Positions 1-6,481 of a DNA stretch of 21,245 nucleotides are shown one piece after another (within the stretch, counting starts at the first letter, position 1; each line of letters starts with the position of its first letter). Made by a program: the position numbers and the translations under genes. The notes below the pieces were generated by a model that was not told the DNA's origin, did no database searches, and was given only the letters and a program-made list of their open reading frames with translations. This stretch comes from Muribaculaceae bacterium. Its GTDB lineage: Bacteria; Bacteroidota; Bacteroidia; Bacteroidales; Muribaculaceae. Where the stretch lies: the NCBI GenBank assembly GCA_009775365.1, contig VSPM01000048.1, positions 1 to 21,245 on the forward strand, written 5' to 3'.

Positions 1-77
1 GATTCGAACTCGTGGATAGGATTGCTCCCATCGTCGGTTTAGCAAACCGGTGGTTTCAGCCACTCACCCATCTCTCC
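1..77 (-). tRNA. tRNA-Ser (anticodon GCU), 3' end cut off by window
   Basis: Read on the minus strand, the gene starts with the acceptor strand GGAGAGA at 77-71. A D-arm of serine type follows, then an anticodon arm with loop TTGCTAA, giving anticodon GCT, which reads AGC and AGU codons. The extra nucleotides between the anticodon stem and the T-arm form the long variable arm of a class II tRNA, as expected for serine. The T-arm (GAGTTCGAATC) runs into the window edge, so the 3' acceptor strand is missing. A good Bacteroidetes-type promoter lies upstream. Confidence 0.93.
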
Positions 78-152
78 ATGGTTTGTCTGAATTGAATATC
101 ACCTTTCGGCAATTATCTTATCTTTCTTGAAGTCTCTTCCTCCAAGCGACTG

Positions 153-184
153 CAAAGTTAGAAACTTTTTACTTCATATGCAAA
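153..184 (-). promoter_or_regulatory. Promoter of the tRNA-Ser gene
   Basis: On the minus strand there is TTTG at 184-181, a 20-base spacer, and TAACTTTG at 160-153. This matches the Bacteroidetes primary sigma factor consensus (TTTG at -33, TAnnTTTG at -7). The start site would be near 146, about 70 bases ahead of the mature tRNA. It is the best two-box match in the window. Confidence 0.75.
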
Positions 185-274
185 TGTTTTGTCTAAAAAT
201 TTATTCCTCGACGTTATTTTTTATTTTATCAATCTATTTTATGCCTAAATATCACCTCTTTTCAAAGTTTTTAT

Positions 275-282
275 TAACTTTG
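275..282 (+). promoter_or_regulatory. Probable -7 box for pyrH-frr
   Basis: TAACTTTG matches TAnnTTTG and lies 56 bases upstream of the pyrH ATG, giving a start site near 289. I see no clear TTTG at the expected -33 distance, so only the -7 element is supported. The rest of 78-338 is A/T-rich non-coding sequence with the two divergent promoters. Confidence 0.5.
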
Positions 283-338
283 GGGAATGGTTGCGACATA
301 ACAGCAAAACCATTACACAAGCTTAAATATCATCTGAA

Positions 339-1043
339 ATGAAATACAACCGCATTCTTCTTAAACTATCCGGCGAGTCGCTTATGGGCAAGCAGGGATA
401 CGGAATAGACAACGACCGTCTTAACTCTTACGCTCTCCAGATAAAAGAAGCCGTTGAAAACGGCGTGCAGGTGGGAATAGTGATTGGCGGCGGCAATATT
501 TTCCGTGGCCTATCAGGAGCCGCCAAAGGTTTCGACCGCGTAAAAGGTGACCACATGGGCATGCTTGCCACCGTAATCAACTCTCTTGCGCTAAGCTCCG
601 CGCTCGAGGCCATAGGCCAGCCGGCAAAAGTGCTTACGGCAATTCCGATGTTCCCTATCGGATATCCTTATTCAAAATGGGAGGCTATAAAAACCATGAA
701 AGAGGGTGGAGTGGCGATAATGAGCTGCGGCACCGGATCCCCATACTTCACCACCGACACCGGCTCCGCTCTACGCGCTATTGAAATAGAGGCCGACGTC
801 ATGCTCAAAGGCACAAGAGTTGACGGCGTCTATACCGCAGACCCGGAGAAGGACCCCACAGCCACCAAGTTCGACCACATCACCTATGAAGAGGTGATCG
901 CCCGCAATCTTAAAGTGATGGACATAACTGCCACAGCCCTCTGCAAAGAGAATAAAATGCCGATCTATGTTTTCAACATGGACAAGGAGGGAAACCTTGC
1001 AAAAATGCTTGGCGGCGACAATGTAGGCACCTTGGTTGACTGA
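339..1043 (+). CDS. pyrH: Uridylate kinase (UMP kinase)
   Basis: This cytoplasmic enzyme phosphorylates UMP to UDP with ATP, the first step from de novo UMP towards UTP and CTP. Its 234 residues fit the bacterial family (about 235-245), which is a hexameric amino-acid-kinase fold unrelated to eukaryotic UMP/CMP kinases. Visible motifs are LKLSGESLMG (8-17), the glycine-rich GGGNIFRG (50-57), DHMGMLAT (71-78) for UMP binding, GTGSPYFTTDTGSALRA (131-147), and a VDGVYTADP segment near 161-169. The start is the ATG after a TAACTTTG promoter box; the next in-frame Met would remove the first glycine-rich motif. frr follows 63 bases later, a pairing found in many bacteria, although rpsB and tsf are not seen beside it here. 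Confidence 0.97.
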   Translation: MKYNRILLKLSGESLMGKQGYGIDNDRLNSYALQIKEAVENGVQVGIVIGGGNIFRGLSGAAKGFDRVKGDHMGMLATVINSLALSSALEAIGQPAKVLTAIPMFPIGYPYSKWEAIKTMKEGGVAIMSCGTGSPYFTTDTGSALRAIEIEADVMLKGTRVDGVYTADPEKDPTATKFDHITYEEVIARNLKVMDITATALCKENKMPIYVFNMDKEGNLAKMLGGDNVGTLVD

Positions 1044-1106
1044 CAGGCGAAGCTGCGAGAGAACTGCAGCAAACAACTGAATCTTGAACATTAAAACTGA
1101 TATAAA

Positions 1107-1664
1107 ATGGAAGTAAAGGAATATCTTGACAACGCGAAAGACAACATGGATCTCGCCGTTGAATATCTCGACGACACTCTGTCGCACATCAGGGCCGGAA
1201 AGGCTTCAGCCCGTCTTCTCGACGGGATACGCGTAGACTATTACGGCTCGCAGGCTCCTATCTCAAATGTGGCAAACGTGTCGGTGCCCGACGCACGCAC
1301 CATTGCCATAACTCCGTGGGAAAAATCCATGTTCAAAGAGATTGAGAAGGCTATTATCAACTCTGAACTCGGCATAACTCCCGAAAACAACGGCGAGGTG
1401 ATCCGCCTCTCTATCCCGCCTCTCACTGAAGACCGCCGCAAGCAGCTCGTGAAGCAGAGCAAGGCCGAGGCTGAGAATGCCAAAGTGTCTATCCGCAACG
1501 CCCGCCGCGAAGCAATAGAAGGTCTCAAGAAGGAAATAAAGAAAGGCTTGAGCGAAGACACGGAGAAGGATGCTGAAAATGAAGTGCAGAAACTCCATGA
1601 CAAGTATATGAAGAAAATCGACGAACTTTTCGCCGCTAAAGAGAAGGAGATCCTTACTGTCTGA
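1107..1664 (+). CDS. frr: Ribosome recycling factor
   Basis: This tRNA-shaped protein splits the post-termination ribosome together with EF-G. Its 185 residues are the standard family length. Diagnostic segments are RAGKASARLLD (29-39), the domain II entry VDYYGSQAP (43-51), TPENNGEVIRLSIPPLTEDR (91-110) and RNARREA (130-136). The long helices of domain I show as charged heptads at both ends. It lies 63 bases after pyrH with no promoter box between, so co-transcription is likely. Coding-strand wobble positions are rich in C (the 1381 row has 24 C and 13 G), which matters for the origin argument below. A strong GC hairpin follows the stop. Confidence 0.97.
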   Translation: MEVKEYLDNAKDNMDLAVEYLDDTLSHIRAGKASARLLDGIRVDYYGSQAPISNVANVSVPDARTIAITPWEKSMFKEIEKAIINSELGITPENNGEVIRLSIPPLTEDRRKQLVKQSKAEAENAKVSIRNARREAIEGLKKEIKKGLSEDTEKDAENEVQKLHDKYMKKIDELFAAKEKEILTV

Positions 1665-1688
1665 GATTTCCTGTATATTTAAAGACTG

Positions 1689-1720
1689 TCGCGGGGATAC
1701 GGGATGTCGTGTCCCCGCGA
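1689..1720 (+). terminator. Strong GC hairpin between frr and the glycosyltransferase gene
   Basis: The arm TCGCGGGGATAC (1689-1700) pairs with GTGTCCCCGCGA (1709-1720). This gives 12 pairs with one G-T wobble and an 8-base loop. No clear T-run follows (TCATTAATATT), so it may attenuate rather than fully terminate, or it may be one of the dispersed intergenic palindromes seen elsewhere in the window. Confidence 0.5.
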
Positions 1721-1740
1721 TCATTAATATTCCACACAGA

Positions 1741-2742
1741 ATGGTTTCTATAATAGTGCCGGCCTACAATGTAGAGAATTATCTTGATGCCGCTGTCAAT
1801 TCCGTGCTTGCACAGACGTGTGGCGACTGGGAACTTATTCTCGTAGACGACGGCTCTACCGATTCGTCAGGGAGCATGTGCGACGCAGCAGCCTCTCGTT
1901 CAAAAAAAATAAGGGTGATACATAAAGCCAACGGCGGCCTCTCTTCAGCCCGCAACGCCGGGCTTGACATCGCTTCGGGCCACTTCATTCTCTTCCTTGA
2001 TGCAGACGACATTCTCAGCCCTATAGCCCTTGAAACTTTTTTAAGCATTGCTATAAGCAGCAATGCAGATATAGTGTGTGCGGATATTCATAAATTCAAT
2101 AGCCCCGAATCCCTGATAAGCACCACAAGGGGGATGCGCCCTTCATATCTGCGAAAGAAAAACATTCGTTCAAAGGAGTTCTCTCCGGAGGGTGCCGTGA
2201 AGGAGATTCTATACCAGAAAAGCATCGACAATTCAGCCCCGGGCAAGATCTATAAGAGACGGCTTTGGGAAGGGATCCGGTTCAGAGAGGGGATAGGATA
2301 TGAAGACCTCGACTTGTTTTATCACATATTCCTCAGAGCCTCCTCGATTGCCGCTGTCGGCACTCCCCTTTATTATTACCGCCAGCATCCGGCAAGCTAT
2401 CTTCATAAATTTTCATTGCGCAGAGCCGACGTGCTTGACGTGACAAGCAGGCTCTCGGAATTTATGAAAACAAACTACCCCACCCTGCTCGATTCCGCCT
2501 TGTCGCGCCAGCTTAGCGCAAATTTCAATATTCTGGGATTAATAACCGCCAACAGCGCGTCTCTCTGTAACGATAAAAAGGCGCGGGACATAGCCGACGA
2601 ATGCTGGGAAAAAATTAAGGAGCTGCGCGGAAAATGCCTGCGCAACCCCTCTGTGAGATTAAAAAACAAAATAGCGATAGCCCTTTCATACATAGGAGGA
2701 AGAGCCCTTATTGAGTCGCTATCGCCTATAATGTATAGATAG
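1741..2742 (+). CDS. Family 2 glycosyltransferase
   Basis: This 333-residue enzyme is predicted to transfer a sugar from a nucleotide-sugar donor to a growing cell-surface glycan on the cytoplasmic face of the membrane. The N-terminal GT-A domain has the family entry SIIVPAYNVENYL (3-15), the nucleotide-binding DDGSTD (36-41), NGGLSSARNAG (64-74) and the metal-binding DADD (87-90). A GYEDLDLFYH segment in the middle is the likely E-D catalytic or acceptor region. No transmembrane anchor is obvious. The donor and acceptor cannot be read from sequence. It starts 76 bases after frr, across a strong hairpin, with no promoter box recognised, so it may be read through from pyrH-frr. It converges on the RNA methyltransferase gene with 26 bases between stops. 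Confidence 0.88.
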   Translation: MVSIIVPAYNVENYLDAAVNSVLAQTCGDWELILVDDGSTDSSGSMCDAAASRSKKIRVIHKANGGLSSARNAGLDIASGHFILFLDADDILSPIALETFLSIAISSNADIVCADIHKFNSPESLISTTRGMRPSYLRKKNIRSKEFSPEGAVKEILYQKSIDNSAPGKIYKRRLWEGIRFREGIGYEDLDLFYHIFLRASSIAAVGTPLYYYRQHPASYLHKFSLRRADVLDVTSRLSEFMKTNYPTLLDSALSRQLSANFNILGLITANSASLCNDKKARDIADECWEKIKELRGKCLRNPSVRLKNKIAIALSYIGGRALIESLSPIMYR

Positions 2743-2759
2743 TCGCAGATGTATAGATA
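2731..2759. repeat. Two direct copies of ATGTATAGATA at the glycosyltransferase stop
   Basis: Copies lie at 2731-2741 and 2749-2759, an 18-base period. The first copy carries most of the stop codon of the upstream gene. This looks like a small tandem duplication in the short gap between two convergent genes. Confidence 0.6.
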
Positions 2760-2768
2760 AACACATCT

Positions 2769-3314
2769 CTATCGACACACACACTTGCCGGCCATGTGCC
2801 ACATTGCAATCCCGGCGCTTACCGACACATTCAGCGAATGCTTCACACCCGCCTGTGGAATCTCAAGTATGATGTCGGCTATGTCGACTATGCGCTGGTC
2901 CACACCTTTCACCTCATTGCCAACCACCAGCAGATAACGCTCCCCTTCGCGGCATTCAAAGTTCTGTAGGCTCACACTGTTGTGAGCCTGCTCAAGAGCG
3001 CACACAATCCAGCCCTCTTCCTTCATTCTCGCCACCTCTTCATAAGCGTCGGCCACATGTCGCCAGCTCACGCTCTCCTCTGCCCCGAGAGCCGTCTTGG
3101 CGATTTCCGGATGAGGCGGGATTCCTGTTATGCCGGCCAGCACAATCTCTTTTATAAGGAAAGCGTCGGCTGTGCGGAACATGGCTCCCACATTATACAT
3201 GGAGCGAACATTGTCGGCCAATAGCGCCAGGGGGAGCTTGTCGGCCTCTCTGTATTGCCTGAGTGTGCAATTTGTGAGCTCGAATATATCTTTCTTCTTA
3301 TAATCCATTGCCAT
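2769..3314 (-). CDS. SpoU/TrmH-family RNA 2'-O-methyltransferase
   Basis: This 181-residue protein is predicted to methylate the 2'-hydroxyl of a tRNA or rRNA nucleotide using S-adenosylmethionine. The three SPOUT motifs are present: motif 1 around DNVRSMYNVGAMFRTAD (34-50), with the conserved Asn and Arg; motif 2 VVGNEVKGV (130-138); and motif 3 around EIPQAGVKHSLNVSVSAGIA (151-170). These form the trefoil knot that binds SAM. It has only a short N-terminal extension and no L30e-like domain, so it resembles the small TrmH-type branch. The substrate position cannot be assigned. The ATG is 6 bases after the nadA stop, so the two are almost certainly one transcript; a second Met at residue 3 is possible. 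Confidence 0.9.
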   Translation of the reverse strand: MAMDYKKKDIFELTNCTLRQYREADKLPLALLADNVRSMYNVGAMFRTADAFLIKEIVLAGITGIPPHPEIAKTALGAEESVSWRHVADAYEEVARMKEEGWIVCALEQAHNSVSLQNFECREGERYLLVVGNEVKGVDQRIVDIADIILEIPQAGVKHSLNVSVSAGIAMWHMAGKCVCR

Positions 3315-3320
3315 ATGCAG

Positions 3321-4274
3321 TCACTCCGACATTGCGAGCATTCTCTCTATAGGGCGCAGAGCCTTTTCTGCAATTTCAGGGTCCACGTTTACTTCCGGTT
3401 TCCCGTCGCGCAATGCCTCATACACTTTTTTAAGCGTGTTGAGCTTCATGAAATCACACTCGTTGCACTGGCATTCCGAATCCTCAGCAGGAGCGGCAAT
3501 AAACTTCTTTGAGGGGCATTTCTTCCGCATCTCAAACAGGATGCCGCTTTCGGTCACGACAATGTATTCCGGCGCATCGTCTTTCTCAGCAAAGTCAAGG
3601 AGAGCAGCAGTGGAGCCCACTTTGTCGGCAATCAGCTGCAGCGGCCTGCGGCATTCCGGGTGGACAAGTATTTTGGCCTGCGGGCGTTCCTTCTTCATCT
3701 TCGATATTTTCTCAAGAGAGAAACGGTCATGCACATGGCAGGCCCCGTTCCAAAGGAGCATATTGCGCCCGGTGACACTATTGATATATTCCCCTAAGTT
3801 ATGGTCGGGGCCGAAAATGATTCTTTCGTCTTGCGGAAGCTGCTCCACAATCTTTCGGGCATTACCCGAAGTCACCACAATATCGGTGTGGGCTTTCACA
3901 GCCGCCGACGTGTTGACATAGCTAATCACAGTGTAGCCGGGATGACTCTTCACAAATTTCTCAAACTCCAACGGGTCGCAGCTGTCGGCAAGCGAACATC
4001 CGGCAGCCGTGTCGGGCACAAGCACAGTTTTGTCGGGGCAAAGAATCTTTGCAGTCTCTCCCATGAAATTCACGCCACACATCACAATCACGTCGGCGTC
4101 GGTCTTGGCGGCATGACGCGCCAGCGCCAGCGAGTCGCCTATGAAGTCAGCGATCTCCTGAATTTCGTCGCGCTGATAATAATGGGCCATGATGAGCGCG
4201 TTCTTTTCCTTTTTAAGCCGGGATATTTCTTCACGCAGCATTTCAGGGGAGAGAGTGGCGGGAGTTGTTGACAT
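3321..4274 (-). CDS. nadA: Quinolinate synthase A
   Basis: This enzyme condenses iminoaspartate with dihydroxyacetone phosphate to form quinolinate, the de novo NAD precursor. It depends on an oxygen-sensitive 4Fe-4S cluster. Its 317 residues fit the shorter NadA class. By comparison with known NadA proteins, the cluster ligands should be C93 (in AGCSLAD), C179 (in GACHVH) and C273 (in CNECDFMKLNTL). Other family marks are AHYYQRDEIQE (30-40), GDSLALAR (46-53), CGVNFMGETAKIL (66-78) and HPEC (205-208). The usual partner NadB (L-aspartate oxidase) is not in the window. The start is an ATG beside the A/T-only block of the putative origin, and the RNA methyltransferase follows at once in the same transcript. 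Confidence 0.96.
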   Translation of the reverse strand: MSTTPATLSPEMLREEISRLKKEKNALIMAHYYQRDEIQEIADFIGDSLALARHAAKTDADVIVMCGVNFMGETAKILCPDKTVLVPDTAAGCSLADSCDPLEFEKFVKSHPGYTVISYVNTSAAVKAHTDIVVTSGNARKIVEQLPQDERIIFGPDHNLGEYINSVTGRNMLLWNGACHVHDRFSLEKISKMKKERPQAKILVHPECRRPLQLIADKVGSTAALLDFAEKDDAPEYIVVTESGILFEMRKKCPSKKFIAAPAEDSECQCNECDFMKLNTLKKVYEALRDGKPEVNVDPEIAEKALRPIERMLAMSE

Positions 4275-4459
4275 ATTTTTTTAATTTAATAAATATTTAA
4301 ATCTTTAAAAAATAAATAAACAACAACAATAATGAGTGTAGATAAAACACAATAACTTTAGGTCAGAAAATTTGGAAAATTGGGTTATTGAAGTTTGCCT
4401 CATGCTTGTTGTCAGATTATCTACAGGTGCCATTCTTGATACTCAGTCTTATGTGGCGA

Positions 4460-4480
4460 TTATCTACACCATGTAGATAA
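4460..4480. repeat. Perfect inverted pair of TTATCTACA sites
   Basis: TTATCTACA, spacer CCA, then TGTAGATAA forms a 21-base inverted repeat with 9-base perfect arms. It is the only head-to-head pair in the cluster. It covers the predicted nadA transcription start, so whatever binds it could repress nadA. Confidence 0.8.
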
Positions 4481-4483
4481 CTG

Positions 4484-4491
4484 CAAAGTTA
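4484..4491 (-). promoter_or_regulatory. Probable -7 box for nadA
   Basis: On the minus strand this reads TAACTTTG, identical to the boxes before the tRNA, pyrH and recA. The start site would be near 4477, giving a leader of about 200 bases through the A/T block. No good -33 element is seen at the usual spacing. Confidence 0.45.
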
Positions 4492-4898
4492 ATAAATTTC
4501 TATCTTATGAAGTGCTGATAACTGTAGAAAAACCCGTAGAAACCTGTAGATTCATCTGAAGAAAAGATTCAAATAAGATGAAGTGTCGAAATTTGGATTA
4601 TATAAAATGCACATTCTCAAATTATTTATATAAAATCAAAGTAAAATGCCGGGAAGTTGTAAAACGGTTTTAAACGGCATTTCTACCCCTTTTTAACCGG
4701 TTTTTTACAGCTTTTCTACAACTTATCTACAGGTCGGCGCCTATGGCAGGCATGTAATATGAAAGCGGAGGCAGGGATTTTTGGTCGCCGTGCCCCCGCA
4801 ACATCAAGGTTACGAAAAGGTGATTTCTATAGTATGAATAAACCGGGGATGCCCCTTGCAGCATCGACAGAATCAAGTTTTGATATTAGCACAAAAAA

Positions 4899-4963
4899 AT
4901 TGCCCCGGGCTCTTCCGACATCATTGTCTCCACACCTGCTGATTTCATTGGAGCCGGGGCAAT
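4899..4963. repeat. Long-loop GC inverted repeat
   Basis: The arm ATTGCCCCGGGCTC (4899-4912) pairs with GAGCCGGGGCAAT (4951-4963) apart from one bulged G, around a 38-base loop. A run of seven A bases precedes the left arm, so on the minus strand the hairpin is followed by a T-run, as in an intrinsic terminator. A shorter arm pair, GCGGAGGCA (4765-4773) with TGCCCCCGC (4791-4799), lies nearby. I see no credible gene in 4275-5139. Confidence 0.5.
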
Positions 4964-5080
4964 ACAGTTTCGTTCGTTACTCCTTGTCATTACTTTTAGC
5001 GGTGTGGTTTGTAATAATAACTCATCTTCATAAGGGGTGGTTCATGCAAGATGAGAATTTAACGATTACCCTCCTAAAAA

Positions 5081-5116
5081 ATATAAAAAACAGGCGCCCC
5101 GATGCAGGGGCGCCTG
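5081..5116 (-). terminator. Intrinsic terminator of the oxidoreductase operon
   Basis: CAGGCGCCCC (5091-5100), loop GATGCA, then GGGGCGCCTG (5107-5116) is a perfect 10-pair stem. On the minus strand it is followed by TTTTTTATATTTTTT. It lies 24 bases beyond the stop of the last subunit gene, a textbook rho-independent terminator. Confidence 0.9.
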
Positions 5117-5139
5117 AACGCTGAGTATTGACAGTTGTG

Positions 5140-5682
5140 TCACTTCTTGATGATCGAGCGACCTTTTTCGATGGCCTGCTCGTTGAGAGGAATAAGCCCG
5201 TGGTGACGTTCCGGGAGAGATTTCTTCAGACCCTTTATCACATTTTCCATCGGGAGCTTGTAGGGCATTGCCTCAAGGAGCGCACCCATCACAACCATGT
5301 TGTAGGCTTTCGGGTTTCCGATTTCGAGAGTGGCCTCCATTGCGTTGATGGGGTAGATATTGATGTCGTCGCGCTTGGGCACATTGTGGATGCCATTGGT
5401 GTCGAATATCAGCATTCCGCCCGGTTTCACTTTGGGGGCGAATTTGTCGAGACTCTGCTGGTTGAGGGCGATCACAATGTCATAAGAGTCGAGCACGGGA
5501 GATGAGATCTTCTCGTCAGAAAGGATTACAGTCACGTTGGCTGTTCCGCCGCGCTGTTCCGGGCCGTAAGAAGGCATCCAAGTCACCTCCTTGTCGTCCA
5601 TGAGACCTGAATAGGCGAGAATCTTGCCCATCGAGAGCACGCCCTGACCGCCGAATCCCGCTATGATGATTTCTTCTTTCAT
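5140..5682 (-). CDS. 2-oxoacid:ferredoxin oxidoreductase, gamma subunit
   Basis: This 180-residue protein is the gamma (coenzyme A-side) subunit of a 2-oxoacid:ferredoxin oxidoreductase, which decarboxylates a 2-oxoacid to its acyl-CoA and reduces ferredoxin. It starts MKEEIIIAGFGGQGV, with the glycine-rich loop at 9-15 typical of the gamma domain. A PSYGPEQRGGTANVTVILSD segment (37-56) follows, a strong family signature. It is the last gene of the four-gene operon, 21 bases after the beta subunit, and is followed by an intrinsic terminator. The order delta-alpha-beta-gamma matches korDABC of methanogens. The 2-oxoacid (2-oxoglutarate or a branched-chain acid) cannot be fixed from sequence. 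Confidence 0.92.
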   Translation of the reverse strand: MKEEIIIAGFGGQGVLSMGKILAYSGLMDDKEVTWMPSYGPEQRGGTANVTVILSDEKISSPVLDSYDIVIALNQQSLDKFAPKVKPGGMLIFDTNGIHNVPKRDDINIYPINAMEATLEIGNPKAYNMVVMGALLEAMPYKLPMENVIKGLKKSLPERHHGLIPLNEQAIEKGRSIIKK

Positions 5683-5703
5683 TTCAAAAATAGAGTTAAG
5701 GGG

Positions 5704-6465
5704 TTAGAGATTCTTGAGGTCGCCGAGAGGATATTTCTCAAACATGTGCTGAGCCATCCATTCGTTAGATTTCTCGGGGCTCATCTTCCATCCGGAGTTG
5801 CAGGTTGCCACAACCTCCACCACAGATGTGCCTTTCTTGGCGAGTGCGTTTTCGAAAGCCTTCTTGAGGGCGGCTTTGGTCTTGCGCACAGCGGCGGGAG
5901 TGTGAACGGCCTGGCGGGTCACATAGCAAGTGCCGTCGAGGATGGCCATGATGTTGGTTATCTCGAGGGGATGGCCGTTGAGGTCAACGCGGCGCCCGTA
6001 AGGAGTGGTGGCTGTTTTCTGGCCCACGAGAGTGGTGGGGGCCATCTGTCCGCCGGTCATGCCGTAGATAGCATTGTTAACAAAGACCATAACAATGTTT
6101 TCGCCACGGTTGGCGGCGTGTATACTTTCAGCGGTGCCGATAGCCGACATGTCGCCGTCGCCCTGATATGTGAACACGGTGTTCTCAGGCCAGAGGCGCT
6201 TCAGGGCAGTAGCCACAGCGGGGGCGCGTCCGTGGGCGGCCTCCACCCAGTCTACGTCAATATAGTTGTAAGCGAACACGGCGCAACCCACGGGAGAAAC
6301 GCCTACAGTTGTTTCTGTGAGCCCCAGTTCGCTGATGACCTCGGCAATGAGCTTGTGGATCACACCATGGCTGCATCCGGGGCAATAGTGCATGTGCACC
6401 TCTTCAAGAAGTTCAGGTTTGCAATAAACCTTGTTTTCTTCTTTAATTATATCTTGGATTTCCAT
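5704..6465 (-). CDS. 2-oxoacid:ferredoxin oxidoreductase, beta (thiamine diphosphate) subunit
   Basis: This 253-residue subunit carries the thiamine diphosphate where the 2-oxoacid is decarboxylated. The cofactor motif runs from GDGD (102-105) to VNN (129-131), the usual GDG-to-NN spacing. CPGCSHG (28-34) and SPVGCAVF (57-64) are typical of KorB-like subunits, and MTGGQMAPTT (136-145) completes the signature. The long C-terminal cysteine-rich extension of some pyruvate-type enzymes is absent, so the iron-sulfur clusters must come from the separate ferredoxin-like subunit. The gene lies 16 bases after the alpha subunit gene and 21 before the gamma gene. Confidence 0.94.
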   Translation of the reverse strand: MEIQDIIKEENKVYCKPELLEEVHMHYCPGCSHGVIHKLIAEVISELGLTETTVGVSPVGCAVFAYNYIDVDWVEAAHGRAPAVATALKRLWPENTVFTYQGDGDMSAIGTAESIHAANRGENIVMVFVNNAIYGMTGGQMAPTTLVGQKTATTPYGRRVDLNGHPLEITNIMAILDGTCYVTRQAVHTPAAVRKTKAALKKAFENALAKKGTSVVEVVATCNSGWKMSPEKSNEWMAQHMFEKYPLGDLKNL

Positions 6466-6481
6466 TGAAGTCGTTGGTTTG

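Larger units (their letters stand above)
4275..4731. other. Candidate chromosomal replication origin (oriC-like)
   Basis: This gene-free stretch has the layout of a bacterial origin. The block 4273-4320 is almost pure A/T. Next to it are five exact copies of TTATCTACA: 4337-4345 (-), 4417-4425 (+), 4460-4468 (+), 4472-4480 (-) and 4723-4731 (+). Near-copies include CTGTAGAAA, CCGTAGAAA and CCTGTAGAT at 4522-4551 and TTTTCTACA at 4712-4720. TTATCTACA differs from the canonical DnaA box TTATCCACA at one base. I saw no exact copy elsewhere in the window. The + strand changes from C-rich on the left to G-rich on the right across this region, the sign expected at an origin. Alternatively the sites are operators of an unknown regulator of nadA. 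Confidence 0.65.

Noticed and set aside
127..342. 71-residue open frame ahead of pyrH
   Set aside because: It overlaps both divergent promoters and reads like translated A/T-rich non-coding sequence, with no recognisable domain.
771..1187. Antisense open frames over pyrH, frr, nadA, the oxidoreductase and other genes
   Set aside because: They are shadows produced by the GC-rich third positions of well-identified genes.
4275..4731. Replication terminus (dif region) instead of an origin
   Set aside because: The skew changes from C-rich to G-rich along the + strand, which is the origin sign, and no dif-like site was noticed.
4275..4731. CRISPR array from the repeated 9-mers
   Set aside because: The copies are too short, occur in both orientations and are irregularly spaced.
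4759..5124. 121-residue open frame in the spacer before the oxidoreductase operon
   Set aside because: It runs through two hairpins, including the operon's terminator, and has no protein-like pattern.
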